From: Acetobacteraceae bacterium
GTDB taxonomy: Bacteria > Pseudomonadota > Alphaproteobacteria > Acetobacterales > Acetobacteraceae
Direction of reading: 5' to 3'
Assembly: GCA_027323595.1 (NCBI GenBank)
Contig: DAHWBL010000352.1
Location: 1 to 13,040, forward strand
DNA: 13,040 nt
The notes below the pieces were generated by a model that saw nothing but the letters and a program-made list of their open reading frames with translations, was not told where the DNA came from and made no database searches. Numbering within the stretch: the first letter of the stretch is position 1; every line of letters starts with the position of its first letter. Shown here piece by piece: positions 6,553 through 13,040 of the stretch. The position numbers and the translations under genes were made by a program.

Positions 6553-7827
6553 TCAGTCCTGTAGTGCCACGCCGCGAGTCTCGGGGCCGAAGAAAATCGC
6601 CACCAGACCCACCAGGAAGAAAACACAGGTGCTGGCGGCGGCCAACGGGATCGAGCCGAAGGTGCCGATCAACAACCCGGCGGTGAGCGGGCCGATGGCG
6701 GTGACCGCGCGGGCGAAGTTCCAGCAGAAGCCCTGGCCGGTGGCGCGGACCCGGGTGGGGAACAGCTCCGGCAGATAGGCTGCGAAGGTGCCGAAGCCGC
6801 CGATGACGAAATATCCGTAGACCGGCATCACCCACATCAGACCTTCGAGCGTGTGCACCGAGGTGAACAGATAGACCGACACGATCAGCGAGACCACCGC
6901 GAACAGAATATACGAGCCGCGCCGGCCGATCGCCTCGGTGGTCCAGATCAGGGTGAGATAGCCCAGTGCCGCACCCGCCATCATCAGCATGAAGGCGTAG
7001 CTGACGATCTGCGGGCCCTCGGCGGCGCGCACATTGCCGAGCAACTGCACGATCCAGGCCGGCAGCAGCGTGAGCCCGCCCCAGCAGCCGATCATCATGC
7101 CCGAGGCGGTCAGCACGCCCACGACGGTCTTGCGCAGCAGGCCGGGACGAAAGATGGCGAAGAAGGTTTCCGCAGAACTGGTCTCGTTTTTTTCGCGCAC
7201 CCGCACCCAGCGTTCGGGCTCGGGCACGAACTGGCGGATCGCCAGGGTGATCACCGCGGGTGCGGCGCCTAAGCCCAGCACCCAGCGCCAGCCGCCGAGC
7301 GGGCCGATGATGAGATTGTCGAGTGCGGCGACGAAAAACCCGAACGCGAAGGCCATCTGCATCAGCTGCATCGCCCGCGCGCGGTGTTTTTCCGGCCAGG
7401 TCTCGGCGATCAGCGCGGCGCCGGCCGACCATTCGCCACCGATGCCAAAGCCTGCCAGCGCCTGCAGGATCGCCAATTGCCACCAGCTCTGCGCGAAGCC
7501 GGACAGGCCGGTGAACAGCGCGTAGATGACGATGGTCAGAACCATGGTGCGCGATCGCCCGACGCGGTCGGCGACGACACCGAAAATCACCCCGCCAAGT
7601 CCCCAGCAGAGCAGCTTGATCGCCATGATCACCGAGCCGGTCTGCGCGATCAGGTGCGGGTCGCGGGTGCCCAGCAACTGCGCCACCGACGGAAACAGGA
7701 CCAGGGTGAACAGGTTGAGATCCATGCTGTCGAACAGCCAGCCGAGAAAGGCCGAGATCAGCACGATCCATTCGGTGCGCCCGATCGCCTCGGCGCGGGC
7801 GGGGGGCAGGCTGCGTGCCATGCTCAT
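6553..7827 (-). CDS. MFS carrier, aromatic acid:H+ symporter-like
   Basis: An inner-membrane secondary carrier of 424 residues with about twelve hydrophobic helices. FDSMDLNLF (about residues 32-40) in helix 1 corresponds to the acidic DGxD-type motif of the aromatic acid:H+ symporter and sialate carriers. GVVADRVGRSRTM (83-95) is the MFS motif A loop between helices 2 and 3. GFGIGGEWSAGAALIAE in helix 4 and PELFPTRVRATGQGFCWNFAR in the second half are also characteristic. AGGAG about 7 bases before the ATG at 7827 supports the start; a second ATG follows two codons later. It lies 29 bp after the TctC-like gene and 37 bp before the molybdenum enzyme gene, in the same unit. Uptake of the pathway acid or of an intermediate is the simplest role. 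With a TTT system in the same locus it could also serve a second substrate or export. Confidence 0.88.
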   Translation of the reverse strand: MSMARSLPPARAEAIGRTEWIVLISAFLGWLFDSMDLNLFTLVLFPSVAQLLGTRDPHLIAQTGSVIMAIKLLCWGLGGVIFGVVADRVGRSRTMVLTIVIYALFTGLSGFAQSWWQLAILQALAGFGIGGEWSAGAALIAETWPEKHRARAMQLMQMAFAFGFFVAALDNLIIGPLGGWRWVLGLGAAPAVITLAIRQFVPEPERWVRVREKNETSSAETFFAIFRPGLLRKTVVGVLTASGMMIGCWGGLTLLPAWIVQLLGNVRAAEGPQIVSYAFMLMMAGAALGYLTLIWTTEAIGRRGSYILFAVVSLIVSVYLFTSVHTLEGLMWVMPVYGYFVIGGFGTFAAYLPELFPTRVRATGQGFCWNFARAVTAIGPLTAGLLIGTFGSIPLAAASTCVFFLVGLVAIFFGPETRGVALQD

Positions 7828-7856
7828 CGAGGTCTCCTGTGTCGTCGCGGCGCGAC

Positions 7857-8861
7857 CTATTCGGCCTGGAATGCTTTTTCGGCGACCGCCACCATGTCCG
7901 GCGGAGTGGCGATGATGGCATCGCTCACCGCCTGGGTCGCCACACCGGAATGCGGATCGAGATAGACGTGGCCGTGGGCGGCTTCATCGATCAGTGCGGG
8001 GTCCTTGATCGCGGCGTCGAAGGCGGCGCGCAGGGCGGCGAGGCGGTCGGCGGGAATGCCCGGCGGGGCGACCAGCGCGCGGCCGATGGCGGCGCCCGCG
8101 GAGATGAAGCGCAGCGCCGCCTGGGCGCGCGGATCATCGGTGGTTTGCTGCATCAGCTTCACCTCCGCCAGTTCGGGCGCGCGGGTGAGCCCGGCCTGCA
8201 TCAGCGGGATCAGCACGCCGCTGTCCAGATTGTCGCGATCTTCCGCGCGCCAGGAGTTCCAGGATTTGGAGACGACATCCACCTCGCCGCGCAACAGGGC
8301 GAGCGTGTAGGCCGAGGAGCCGTCATAGCCGCAGATGATCGACAGCTTCAGCCCTTCGGTTGCTTTCAGCATCGATGGATACTGGAAACTTTGCGAGGCG
8401 CGACCGGTGCAGCCGATGTTCGCGGGCCTGGTGAGCAGGTCGTCGATGGTGGTGATGTTGCCGCCGCGATGGCCCATGAACACGGTGTTCACCGGCGCGA
8501 AGCTGCCGATGTAATGCATCTTGCGCACGTCCCATTTGCCCTGCACCGGATCGAGCAACTGCACATAGGCGATGGTCTCGGGGAACAGCGCGATCATCGA
8601 GCCGTCCTGCGGGGCGCGATGATAGAAATAGGCGGTGGCCTTCGAGGCCGCGCCGCCGGGCATGCTCTGCACGATCAGGTTCGGATGGCCGGGAATATAT
8701 TTGCCCAGATGCCGTGCGGCGAGCTGGGCATAGATGTCATAGGACCCGCCGGGCGGATGGCCGATCAGGATGGTGATGTCGCTGCCCTTGTAGAAATCCT
8801 CGACCGGATCGGCAAAAGCCGGTGACAGCAGGGCGAGCAGGCACAGCAGAACCCGGATCAT
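7857..8861 (-). CDS. TTT-family periplasmic solute-binding protein (TctC/Bug type)
   Basis: A periplasmic receptor of 334 residues for a carboxylate, delivering it to a TctAB permease. A cleavable signal peptide is visible: MIRVLLCLLALLSPAFA with cleavage before DPVEDF; no lipobox is present. The mature protein starts with the family element DITILIGHPPGGSYDIYAQL and continues with a PGHPNLIVQSMPGGAASK stretch; the GHPPGGSYD form belongs to a Bug subgroup distinct from the classical citrate type. The ATG at 8861 overlaps the ubiD stop as ATGA, and GGGAGAGG lies just upstream, so the start is secure and translation is coupled to the decarboxylase. The partner permease is encoded on the other strand from 10618, across the divergent region. 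Coupling to the decarboxylase suggests the ligand is that enzyme's substrate, probably a dicarboxylate or aromatic acid, which is inference. Confidence 0.9.
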   Translation of the reverse strand: MIRVLLCLLALLSPAFADPVEDFYKGSDITILIGHPPGGSYDIYAQLAARHLGKYIPGHPNLIVQSMPGGAASKATAYFYHRAPQDGSMIALFPETIAYVQLLDPVQGKWDVRKMHYIGSFAPVNTVFMGHRGGNITTIDDLLTRPANIGCTGRASQSFQYPSMLKATEGLKLSIICGYDGSSAYTLALLRGEVDVVSKSWNSWRAEDRDNLDSGVLIPLMQAGLTRAPELAEVKLMQQTTDDPRAQAALRFISAGAAIGRALVAPPGIPADRLAALRAAFDAAIKDPALIDEAAHGHVYLDPHSGVATQAVSDAIIATPPDMVAVAEKAFQAE

Positions 8862-10510
8862 GGCGCCTCTCCCACGTCGCGCACCGGGGTTTCGGGGCGG
8901 ATGCCACCGCGCCGGCGCGCGAAGGTCTGCGCGCCGTTTTCCGCCCAGCCGCCGGTGGTCGCGCGCGCCGCATACTCGTCCCACAAACTGTCCCAGTCGC
9001 CAAGTTCATAGCCATGCCATGGGCTTTCGGGCGCAAGCCGGGGCAGCTCCAGCTCCTCCCAGATCGCCTTGGCCGCCTGCATGTAGCGCTGGGCCGGCAG
9101 GGCGAGCGGTGAGGTGGGGTGTTTGAGGGTGGCGTCGATCAGCATGGTCGAATCACCGCCGCCGCCGCCGGATTTCGGCCCGTGGCCGCCCGAGCGATAG
9201 GGCGTGATCAGCGTGTCGGCGCGCGGGTCGCAGCGATAGGCCATCGACCAGAACACCGCGTCGGCATTGTGCGGGTCGATATCCTCGCTGACCGCGATGA
9301 CGATCTTGCCGCACTGTGCCTGCAATGTCGCCGCCCCCTCCAGGCCGCGCCAGATTTCGGTGCGCGGGGTGCCGCGGGCGAATTGCAGGAAGATGATCTT
9401 GCGGATGTTGGACAGCGGCTCGTGCATCACCACGCGGGCGATGCCCTTGATGTTGAGATGGTCGCGCAGATGCGACAGGAACAGCGGCTCATAGGCGACG
9501 CGCTTGATCAGGCTCGATTCGCTCGGCGTCACCTGGCTGATGATCGAGGCGAAGATCGGCGCGGCGCGATGGGTGATCGCGCTCACCCGCATCGACATGT
9601 TGTAGTCCTCGAGTGCCACATGGCCGTGGCTTTCGCCGAACGGGCCTTCGGGTTCCAGCAGGTCGGTGTCGATCCAGCCCTCGATCACGATCTCGGCGTC
9701 GGCCGGCACGTCGAGCGGGACGGTGCGCGCGCGCACGGTGCGGATCGGGCCACCCAGCAGGCCGCCGGCCACCGCCATCTCGTCGAGATCGATGGCCAGC
9801 TTCTGCGGCCCGGTGAACATGATCACCGGGGCACAGCCGATGACGATGGCGATCGGCATCTTTTCCTTGCGGGCCTGGTATTTCTGCCAATGCACATAGC
9901 CGCCCGCCCCCGACAGCCGGGTTGCCATGCGCACGCCCAGCCGATCGGGCGCCTTCAGCGCGGCGCGATAGGTGCCCATGTTGCGCACCCCGGTCTCGGG
10001 GTCGACGGTGATGCACAAGGTGGCGGTGAGATAGGGGGCGGCGTCGAAGCCGGGGGTGGAGACCGGCACCGGCAGCCCCGCCAGCCCGCCGCCCGGTGCG
10101 CCGAGCGCCTCGCCGGTGATCACCACCTGCTGGCACGGCGCGGTCTGGCCGGCGGGCAGCATCAGCGGGGCGATCGGCCGGGCGATCGCGGCAAGCCAGG
10201 CCTGTCCGATCTCGCTGGCGGGGCGGCCCATGCCGGCGGCATAGATCGCCTCGCTGCCGGCCATCGCGCCCACCACCACCGGCATGTCATAGCGCCGGCC
10301 GGCGCCATCGACGACGTTGGTGAACAAAAACGCCCGGCGGTCGGCCTCGGCGATGCCGCCACGGAACTGCCAGCGCACCAGCGGGTGCAGCTCGGTGTCC
10401 TTGTTGATCGCCCGGTCGATGCGGCGCAGCAGCCCGCGCGCCTCCAGCCGGTCCAGATGCTGGCGCAGATCGACGGGCGCGGTGATGTTGGTGCCGACCG
10501 GATCGGCCAT
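8858..10510 (-). CDS. UbiD-family prenylated-FMN-dependent decarboxylase
   Basis: A cytoplasmic enzyme of 550 residues that should use prenylated FMN and a metal ion for reversible decarboxylation of an aromatic, heteroaromatic or alpha,beta-unsaturated acid. The E-R-E catalytic set is present: Arg182 in NMGTYR and Glu288/Glu293 in PEGPFGESHGH. Metal-ligand candidates are Asn177 (VRNMGTYR), His207 (GYVHWQKY) and Glu278 (IVIEGWID). A C-terminal region rich in Trp and Arg (about 497-550, with WHGYEL, DWDSLWDEY and GGWAENG) extends beyond the canonical fold. A five-glycine run precedes DSTMLIDAT. GGAGG five bases before the ATG at 10510 fixes the start; the upstream open part to 10576 is discarded. 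It is the first gene of the leftward unit and overlaps tctC by four bases. No ubiX gene, which makes the prenylated cofactor, is nearby. Furandicarboxylate- and phthaloyl-CoA-type decarboxylases are relevant comparisons. Confidence 0.93.
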   Translation of the reverse strand: MADPVGTNITAPVDLRQHLDRLEARGLLRRIDRAINKDTELHPLVRWQFRGGIAEADRRAFLFTNVVDGAGRRYDMPVVVGAMAGSEAIYAAGMGRPASEIGQAWLAAIARPIAPLMLPAGQTAPCQQVVITGEALGAPGGGLAGLPVPVSTPGFDAAPYLTATLCITVDPETGVRNMGTYRAALKAPDRLGVRMATRLSGAGGYVHWQKYQARKEKMPIAIVIGCAPVIMFTGPQKLAIDLDEMAVAGGLLGGPIRTVRARTVPLDVPADAEIVIEGWIDTDLLEPEGPFGESHGHVALEDYNMSMRVSAITHRAAPIFASIISQVTPSESSLIKRVAYEPLFLSHLRDHLNIKGIARVVMHEPLSNIRKIIFLQFARGTPRTEIWRGLEGAATLQAQCGKIVIAVSEDIDPHNADAVFWSMAYRCDPRADTLITPYRSGGHGPKSGGGGGDSTMLIDATLKHPTSPLALPAQRYMQAAKAIWEELELPRLAPESPWHGYELGDWDSLWDEYAARATTGGWAENGAQTFARRRGGIRPETPVRDVGEAP

Positions 10511-10540
10511 TGCTTCCTCCCATCCGGACTGCCCGGCTTG

Positions 10541-10557
10541 TGTCATACAATATGACA
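10541..10557. promoter_or_regulatory. Perfect 17-bp palindrome in the divergent ubiD/TTT promoter region, probable operator
   Basis: TGTCATACAATATGACA: 7-base arms around CAA, with TT/AA matching again one base further out (10538-10539 and 10559-10560). It lies in the only sizeable intergenic region of the locus (10511-10617) between genes transcribed in opposite directions and is A+T-rich against G+C-rich surroundings. A dimeric regulator could control both units from here. The geometry would suit a GntR-type or similar repressor, but no regulator gene is in the window. I cannot place -35/-10 boxes with confidence on either strand; TATTGT and CAGAAT overlapping the palindrome are weak candidates. 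Confidence 0.68.
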
Positions 10558-10606
10558 GAATAGGCTGCGCGCGCAAAGGCGCGGTGCGGACCCGCGCGCA
10601 TCCTTC

Positions 10607-10614
10607 GGGGGAAG
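10607..10614 (+). promoter_or_regulatory. Ribosome binding site supporting a TTG start for the TTT permease
   Basis: GGGGGAAG precedes TTG at 10618 with the core about 5 bases away. No ATG or GTG occurs in frame at a better distance; the GTG at 10627 is too far. The predicted N-terminus MDLVLQNAVHAL fits TctA proteins. Confidence 0.6.
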
Positions 10615-10617
10615 CGG

Positions 10618-12612
10618 TTGGACCTGGTGTTGCAGAACGCGGTGCACGCGCTCGCCATGATCGCCGACCCGGCGCGCCTCGCGTTCCTGGCGTTCGGGGT
10701 GCTGCTGGGTCTTGCCATCGGCGTGATCCCTGGCATCGGCGGGCTGGGCGGCATGGCGCTGCTGATCCCGTTCACCTACGGCATGGACGCCACCACCGCG
10801 ATCGCGTTCCTGATCGGCATGTGGGCGGTGACCGCGACGTCGGACACGGTGCCGGCGATCCTGTTCGGCGTGCCTGGCGCGATCGGCTCGGCCTCCACCG
10901 TGCTGGACGGCTTTCCGATGGCGCGACGCGGCGAGGCGGGGCGGGCGTTCGGCGCCTCGTTCAGCGCCTCGGTGATCGGCGGGCTGTTCGGCGCGGTGCT
11001 GCTGGCGGTCGCGATCCCGGCGTTGCGGCCGCTGATGCTGCTGATCGGCACGCCCGAACTGCTCGCGGTGTGCATCCTGGGCCTTACCCTGGTCGCCGCG
11101 GTCAGCCAGGGCGCGGTGCTGAAGGGGCTGGTGGCGGCGATCATCGGCGTGCTGTTCGCCGCCGTCGGCAACGAGGAACAGACCGGCGTGCTGCGCTGGA
11201 CCCTGGGCACCACCTATCTGTGGGATGGCGTGCCGATCGAGTGTCTGGCGCTTGGCCTGTTCGCCGTTCCCGAACTGGTGGACATGGCGATCACCCGCAC
11301 CGCGATCGCCCAGGCCGCGGCGCCGACCGGCGGGCTGATGTGGCAGCAATGGCGCGGGGTGCGCGACACGCTGGCCAACTGGCGGCTGGTGCTGAGCAGT
11401 GCGAGCATCGGCGTGGTGTTCGCCGCCATTCCCGGCATGGGGGCCGCGGTGATCGACTGGATCGCCTATGGCGCGGCGGCGCGCATGGTGAAGGGGGCGG
11501 CGAGCAGTTTCGGCACCGGGGATGTGCGCGGCATCATCGCCTCCGAGGCGGCGAACAACGCGCGCGAGGGCGGCAGCCTGATCCCCACCTTGGCGTTCGG
11601 CGTGCCCGGCTCGGCCTCGATGGCGCTGCTGCTCGGCGCGCTGATGGCGCATGACATCACGCCGGGCCCCAAGCTGCTGACCACCCAGCTCGATGTCACC
11701 TATGCCCTGGTCTGGAGCCTCGCGCTTGCCAACGTGCTTGGCGCCACCATCTGTTTTCTGTTCGCCAACCAGCTTGCGAAGCTGGTGACGATCCGCCCCG
11801 GCATTCTGGTGCCGTGCATTCTGGCGGTGTGTTTCGTTGGCGCCTACCAGGGCTCGCGCTCGTCGGGCGATCTGGTCGCGCTGCTGGGGTTCGGCGCGCT
11901 GGGCTGGGTGATGAAGCGGTGCAGTTGGCCGCGGCCGCCGCTGATCCTGGGCTATATCCTGGGAAAGTTGCTGGAAAAATATCTGTTCATCTCCACCCTG
12001 CGCTATGGCGCGAACTGGATCGAGCGGCCTGGCGTGGTGGTGATCCTGGTGATCGCGGTGACGATCCTGGTGTGGCCGCTGCTGCGCCGGCGCGGCGGCG
12101 GGCAGGTGCTCGCGCGCCCGACCGCAAGGCCGGCCGAACGCGGCTTCTGGATCGCCGCCGCGCTGTTTTTCGCGGCGGCGTTCGTCTCGGCGGTGCAATG
12201 GAAATTCGCCGCGCGGCTGATGCCGCAGACCGCCGCGGGCGCGGGGCTGCTGGTGACCGCGGTGGCCGCGGTCACGCGTGCGCCTGGCGTGGTGCATGGC
12301 GCGCTGCATGACCGGCTGGCCGATATTCCGCGGGCGGTGATGCTGCGTCGGGCGGGCGCGCAGGCGGGCTGGCTGCTCGGGCTGCTGGGGGGGGTGCTGG
12401 CGGTCGGCATGCTGCCGGCCTTGCTGATTTTCCTTGTTGCCAACATGATCATCGCCGGTGGCACCGGTTGGCGACCGGCGTTGAGGATCGCGCTGCCGCT
12501 GTCCGCTGCCATGTATCTGCTGTTCGTCCGGCTGCTGCATCTGCCGTGGCCGGATTCGCTGCTGGGCGACGCCCTGCCGGCGTTGCGCGCGGCCACCGGG
12601 CGATTGATCTGA
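10618..12612 (+). CDS. TTT permease, TctA-TctB fusion
   Basis: The inner-membrane part of a tripartite tricarboxylate transporter, 664 residues with a TTG start. Residues 1 to about 490 are TctA, with the family's two related halves: GVIPGIGGLGGMALLIPF then LFGVPGAIGSAS (about 35-92), and AAIPGMGAAVIDW, EAANNAREGGSLIPTL, FGVPGSASMALLLG and MAHDITPGP (about 269-351). After an Arg/Gly/Pro-rich linker (about 490-508) comes a roughly 155-residue domain with about four hydrophobic helices, including a KFAARLMPQTAAG segment and a late GTGWRPALRIAL stretch, which matches the small TctB subunit. TctA and TctB are usually separate proteins. Its receptor, the TctC-like protein, is encoded in the divergent unit. 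A CoxG-like gene follows 13 bp downstream, so the two are probably co-transcribed. Control from the operator at 10541-10557 is likely. Confidence 0.92.
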   Translation: MDLVLQNAVHALAMIADPARLAFLAFGVLLGLAIGVIPGIGGLGGMALLIPFTYGMDATTAIAFLIGMWAVTATSDTVPAILFGVPGAIGSASTVLDGFPMARRGEAGRAFGASFSASVIGGLFGAVLLAVAIPALRPLMLLIGTPELLAVCILGLTLVAAVSQGAVLKGLVAAIIGVLFAAVGNEEQTGVLRWTLGTTYLWDGVPIECLALGLFAVPELVDMAITRTAIAQAAAPTGGLMWQQWRGVRDTLANWRLVLSSASIGVVFAAIPGMGAAVIDWIAYGAAARMVKGAASSFGTGDVRGIIASEAANNAREGGSLIPTLAFGVPGSASMALLLGALMAHDITPGPKLLTTQLDVTYALVWSLALANVLGATICFLFANQLAKLVTIRPGILVPCILAVCFVGAYQGSRSSGDLVALLGFGALGWVMKRCSWPRPPLILGYILGKLLEKYLFISTLRYGANWIERPGVVVILVIAVTILVWPLLRRRGGGQVLARPTARPAERGFWIAAALFFAAAFVSAVQWKFAARLMPQTAAGAGLLVTAVAAVTRAPGVVHGALHDRLADIPRAVMLRRAGAQAGWLLGLLGGVLAVGMLPALLIFLVANMIIAGGTGWRPALRIALPLSAAMYLLFVRLLHLPWPDSLLGDALPALRAATGRLI

Positions 12613-12625
12613 AGGAGAGTTGGCC

Positions 12626-13040
12626 ATGAAGATACGCAACAGCTTTCGCATTCCCGCCGGCATCGACGAGGCCTGGGAGGTGCTGAACGACGTCCCCCGC
12701 GTGGCGCGCTGCGCGCCGGGCGCGCAATTGCTGGAGGAGCGACCGGACGGGTCCTATGTCGGCACCGTCGCGGTGCGGCTCGGACCGGTGGCGCTGAGTT
12801 TCAAAGGTGTGTTCGCCTACAAGGAAAAAGACCTCGCGGCGCGGCGCGTGCTCGCCGAGGCGTCCGGCAGCGAGACCAAGGCACGCGGCACCGCGCGCGC
12901 CGATGTGGTGTTCCAGCTCACCGCCGATGGCGATGGCACCCGCGTTGAGGTGGACAGCGACGTGACGCTGGCCGGCTCGATCGCGCAATATGGTCGTGGC
13001 GCGGCGCTGATCCAGAGTACCGCGCAGGTGATCATCGACC
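12626..13040 (+). CDS. CoxG-like SRPBCC-fold protein (carbon monoxide dehydrogenase subunit G family), 3' end outside window
   Basis: The first 138 codons of a protein of the CoxG family, START/SRPBCC-fold proteins that accompany aerobic CO dehydrogenase and related molybdenum hydroxylases and are thought to help anchor or assemble them at the membrane. The signature is clear: MKIRNSFRIPAGIDEAWEVL, then NDVPRVARCAPGAQLLEE, VRLGPVALSFKGV, the TRVEVDSDVTLAGSIAQYGRG stretch and a final STAQVIID that leads into the amphipathic end of the fold. AGGAGAG six bases before the ATG supports the start. It follows the TTT permease by 13 bp, on the strand opposite to the molybdenum large subunit, which is unusual because the two families are normally neighbours. 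The [2Fe-2S] and FAD subunit genes may follow beyond the window. The exact role in this complex is inferred. Confidence 0.9.
   Translation, partial: MKIRNSFRIPAGIDEAWEVLNDVPRVARCAPGAQLLEERPDGSYVGTVAVRLGPVALSFKGVFAYKEKDLAARRVLAEASGSETKARGTARADVVFQLTADGDGTRVEVDSDVTLAGSIAQYGRGAALIQSTAQVIID

Noticed and set aside
9155..9175. CCG triplet run within ubiD
   Set aside because: It encodes the five-glycine stretch before DSTMLIDAT and is explained by codon usage rather than being a separate repeat element.
10566..10600. TGCGCGCG and CGCGCGCA arms around a 19-base loop before the TTT permease gene
   Set aside because: Could form a leader hairpin, but alternating GC runs pair by chance in DNA of this composition; no T run or known riboswitch element.
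10543..12663. A 706-codon open frame on the minus strand, opposite the TTT permease gene
   Set aside because: The product is an Arg/Gln/His-rich sequence without domains; the plus strand shows clear TctA and TctB features and a ribosome binding site.
1..13040. Mobile elements, CRISPR arrays, tRNA or rRNA genes, defence systems
   Set aside because: I looked for transposase motifs, spaced direct repeats, tRNA-like cloverleaf sequences and known defence domains and saw none.

Overview
The window is a gene-dense, strongly G+C-rich stretch with a third-position G/C bias so heavy that long antisense open frames appear everywhere. It suggests an aerobic, metabolically versatile proteobacterium. The mix of a bd-type quinol oxidase, tripartite tricarboxylate transporter (TTT) genes, a molybdenum hydroxylase and a CoA-transferase fits Alphaproteobacteria, perhaps the Acetobacteraceae/Rhodospirillales side; that placement is inference. 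No rRNA, tRNA, insertion sequence, CRISPR array or phage gene was seen. The longest gap between genes is 107 bp.

Left block (1-1806, + strand): the 3' end of cydA, then cydB and a 39-residue cydX, the cytochrome bd quinol oxidase. It meets the next block tail to tail with only 3 bp between stop codons.

Sulfur-response block (1810-2957, - strand): an ArsR-family repressor of the BigR/SqrR/YgaV type and a TauE/SafE-type anion exporter, overlapping by one base. They have their own sigma70-like promoter, and a perfect A+T-rich inverted repeat covers its -10 box. The regulator keeps only one of the two cysteines normal for persulfide sensing.

Catabolic block (2954-13040): a divergent locus arranged around a 107-bp intergenic region that carries a perfect 17-bp palindrome (10541-10557), a likely operator. 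Leftward, in one tightly packed transcription unit, come a UbiD-family prenyl-FMN decarboxylase, a TctC-type periplasmic binding protein, an MFS aromatic-acid/H+ symporter-like carrier, a xanthine dehydrogenase/CoxL-type molybdopterin large subunit and a class III (CaiB/BaiF) CoA-transferase. Rightward come a fused TctA-TctB permease and a CoxG-like SRPBCC protein that runs off the window.

Reading the parts together, the locus looks like an uptake and degradation route for a (hetero)aromatic or related unsaturated carboxylic or dicarboxylic acid. The acid would enter by the TTT system and/or the MFS carrier, be decarboxylated by the UbiD enzyme, activated as a CoA thioester and hydroxylated by the molybdenum enzyme. 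The combination resembles in outline the furandicarboxylate/furoyl-CoA (Hmf) route and also the CoA-transferase plus UbiD pairing of anaerobic phthalate degradation. The substrate cannot be read from the sequence. The FAD and [2Fe-2S] subunits the molybdenum enzyme needs, a UbiX prenyltransferase and a dedicated regulator are all absent from the window.
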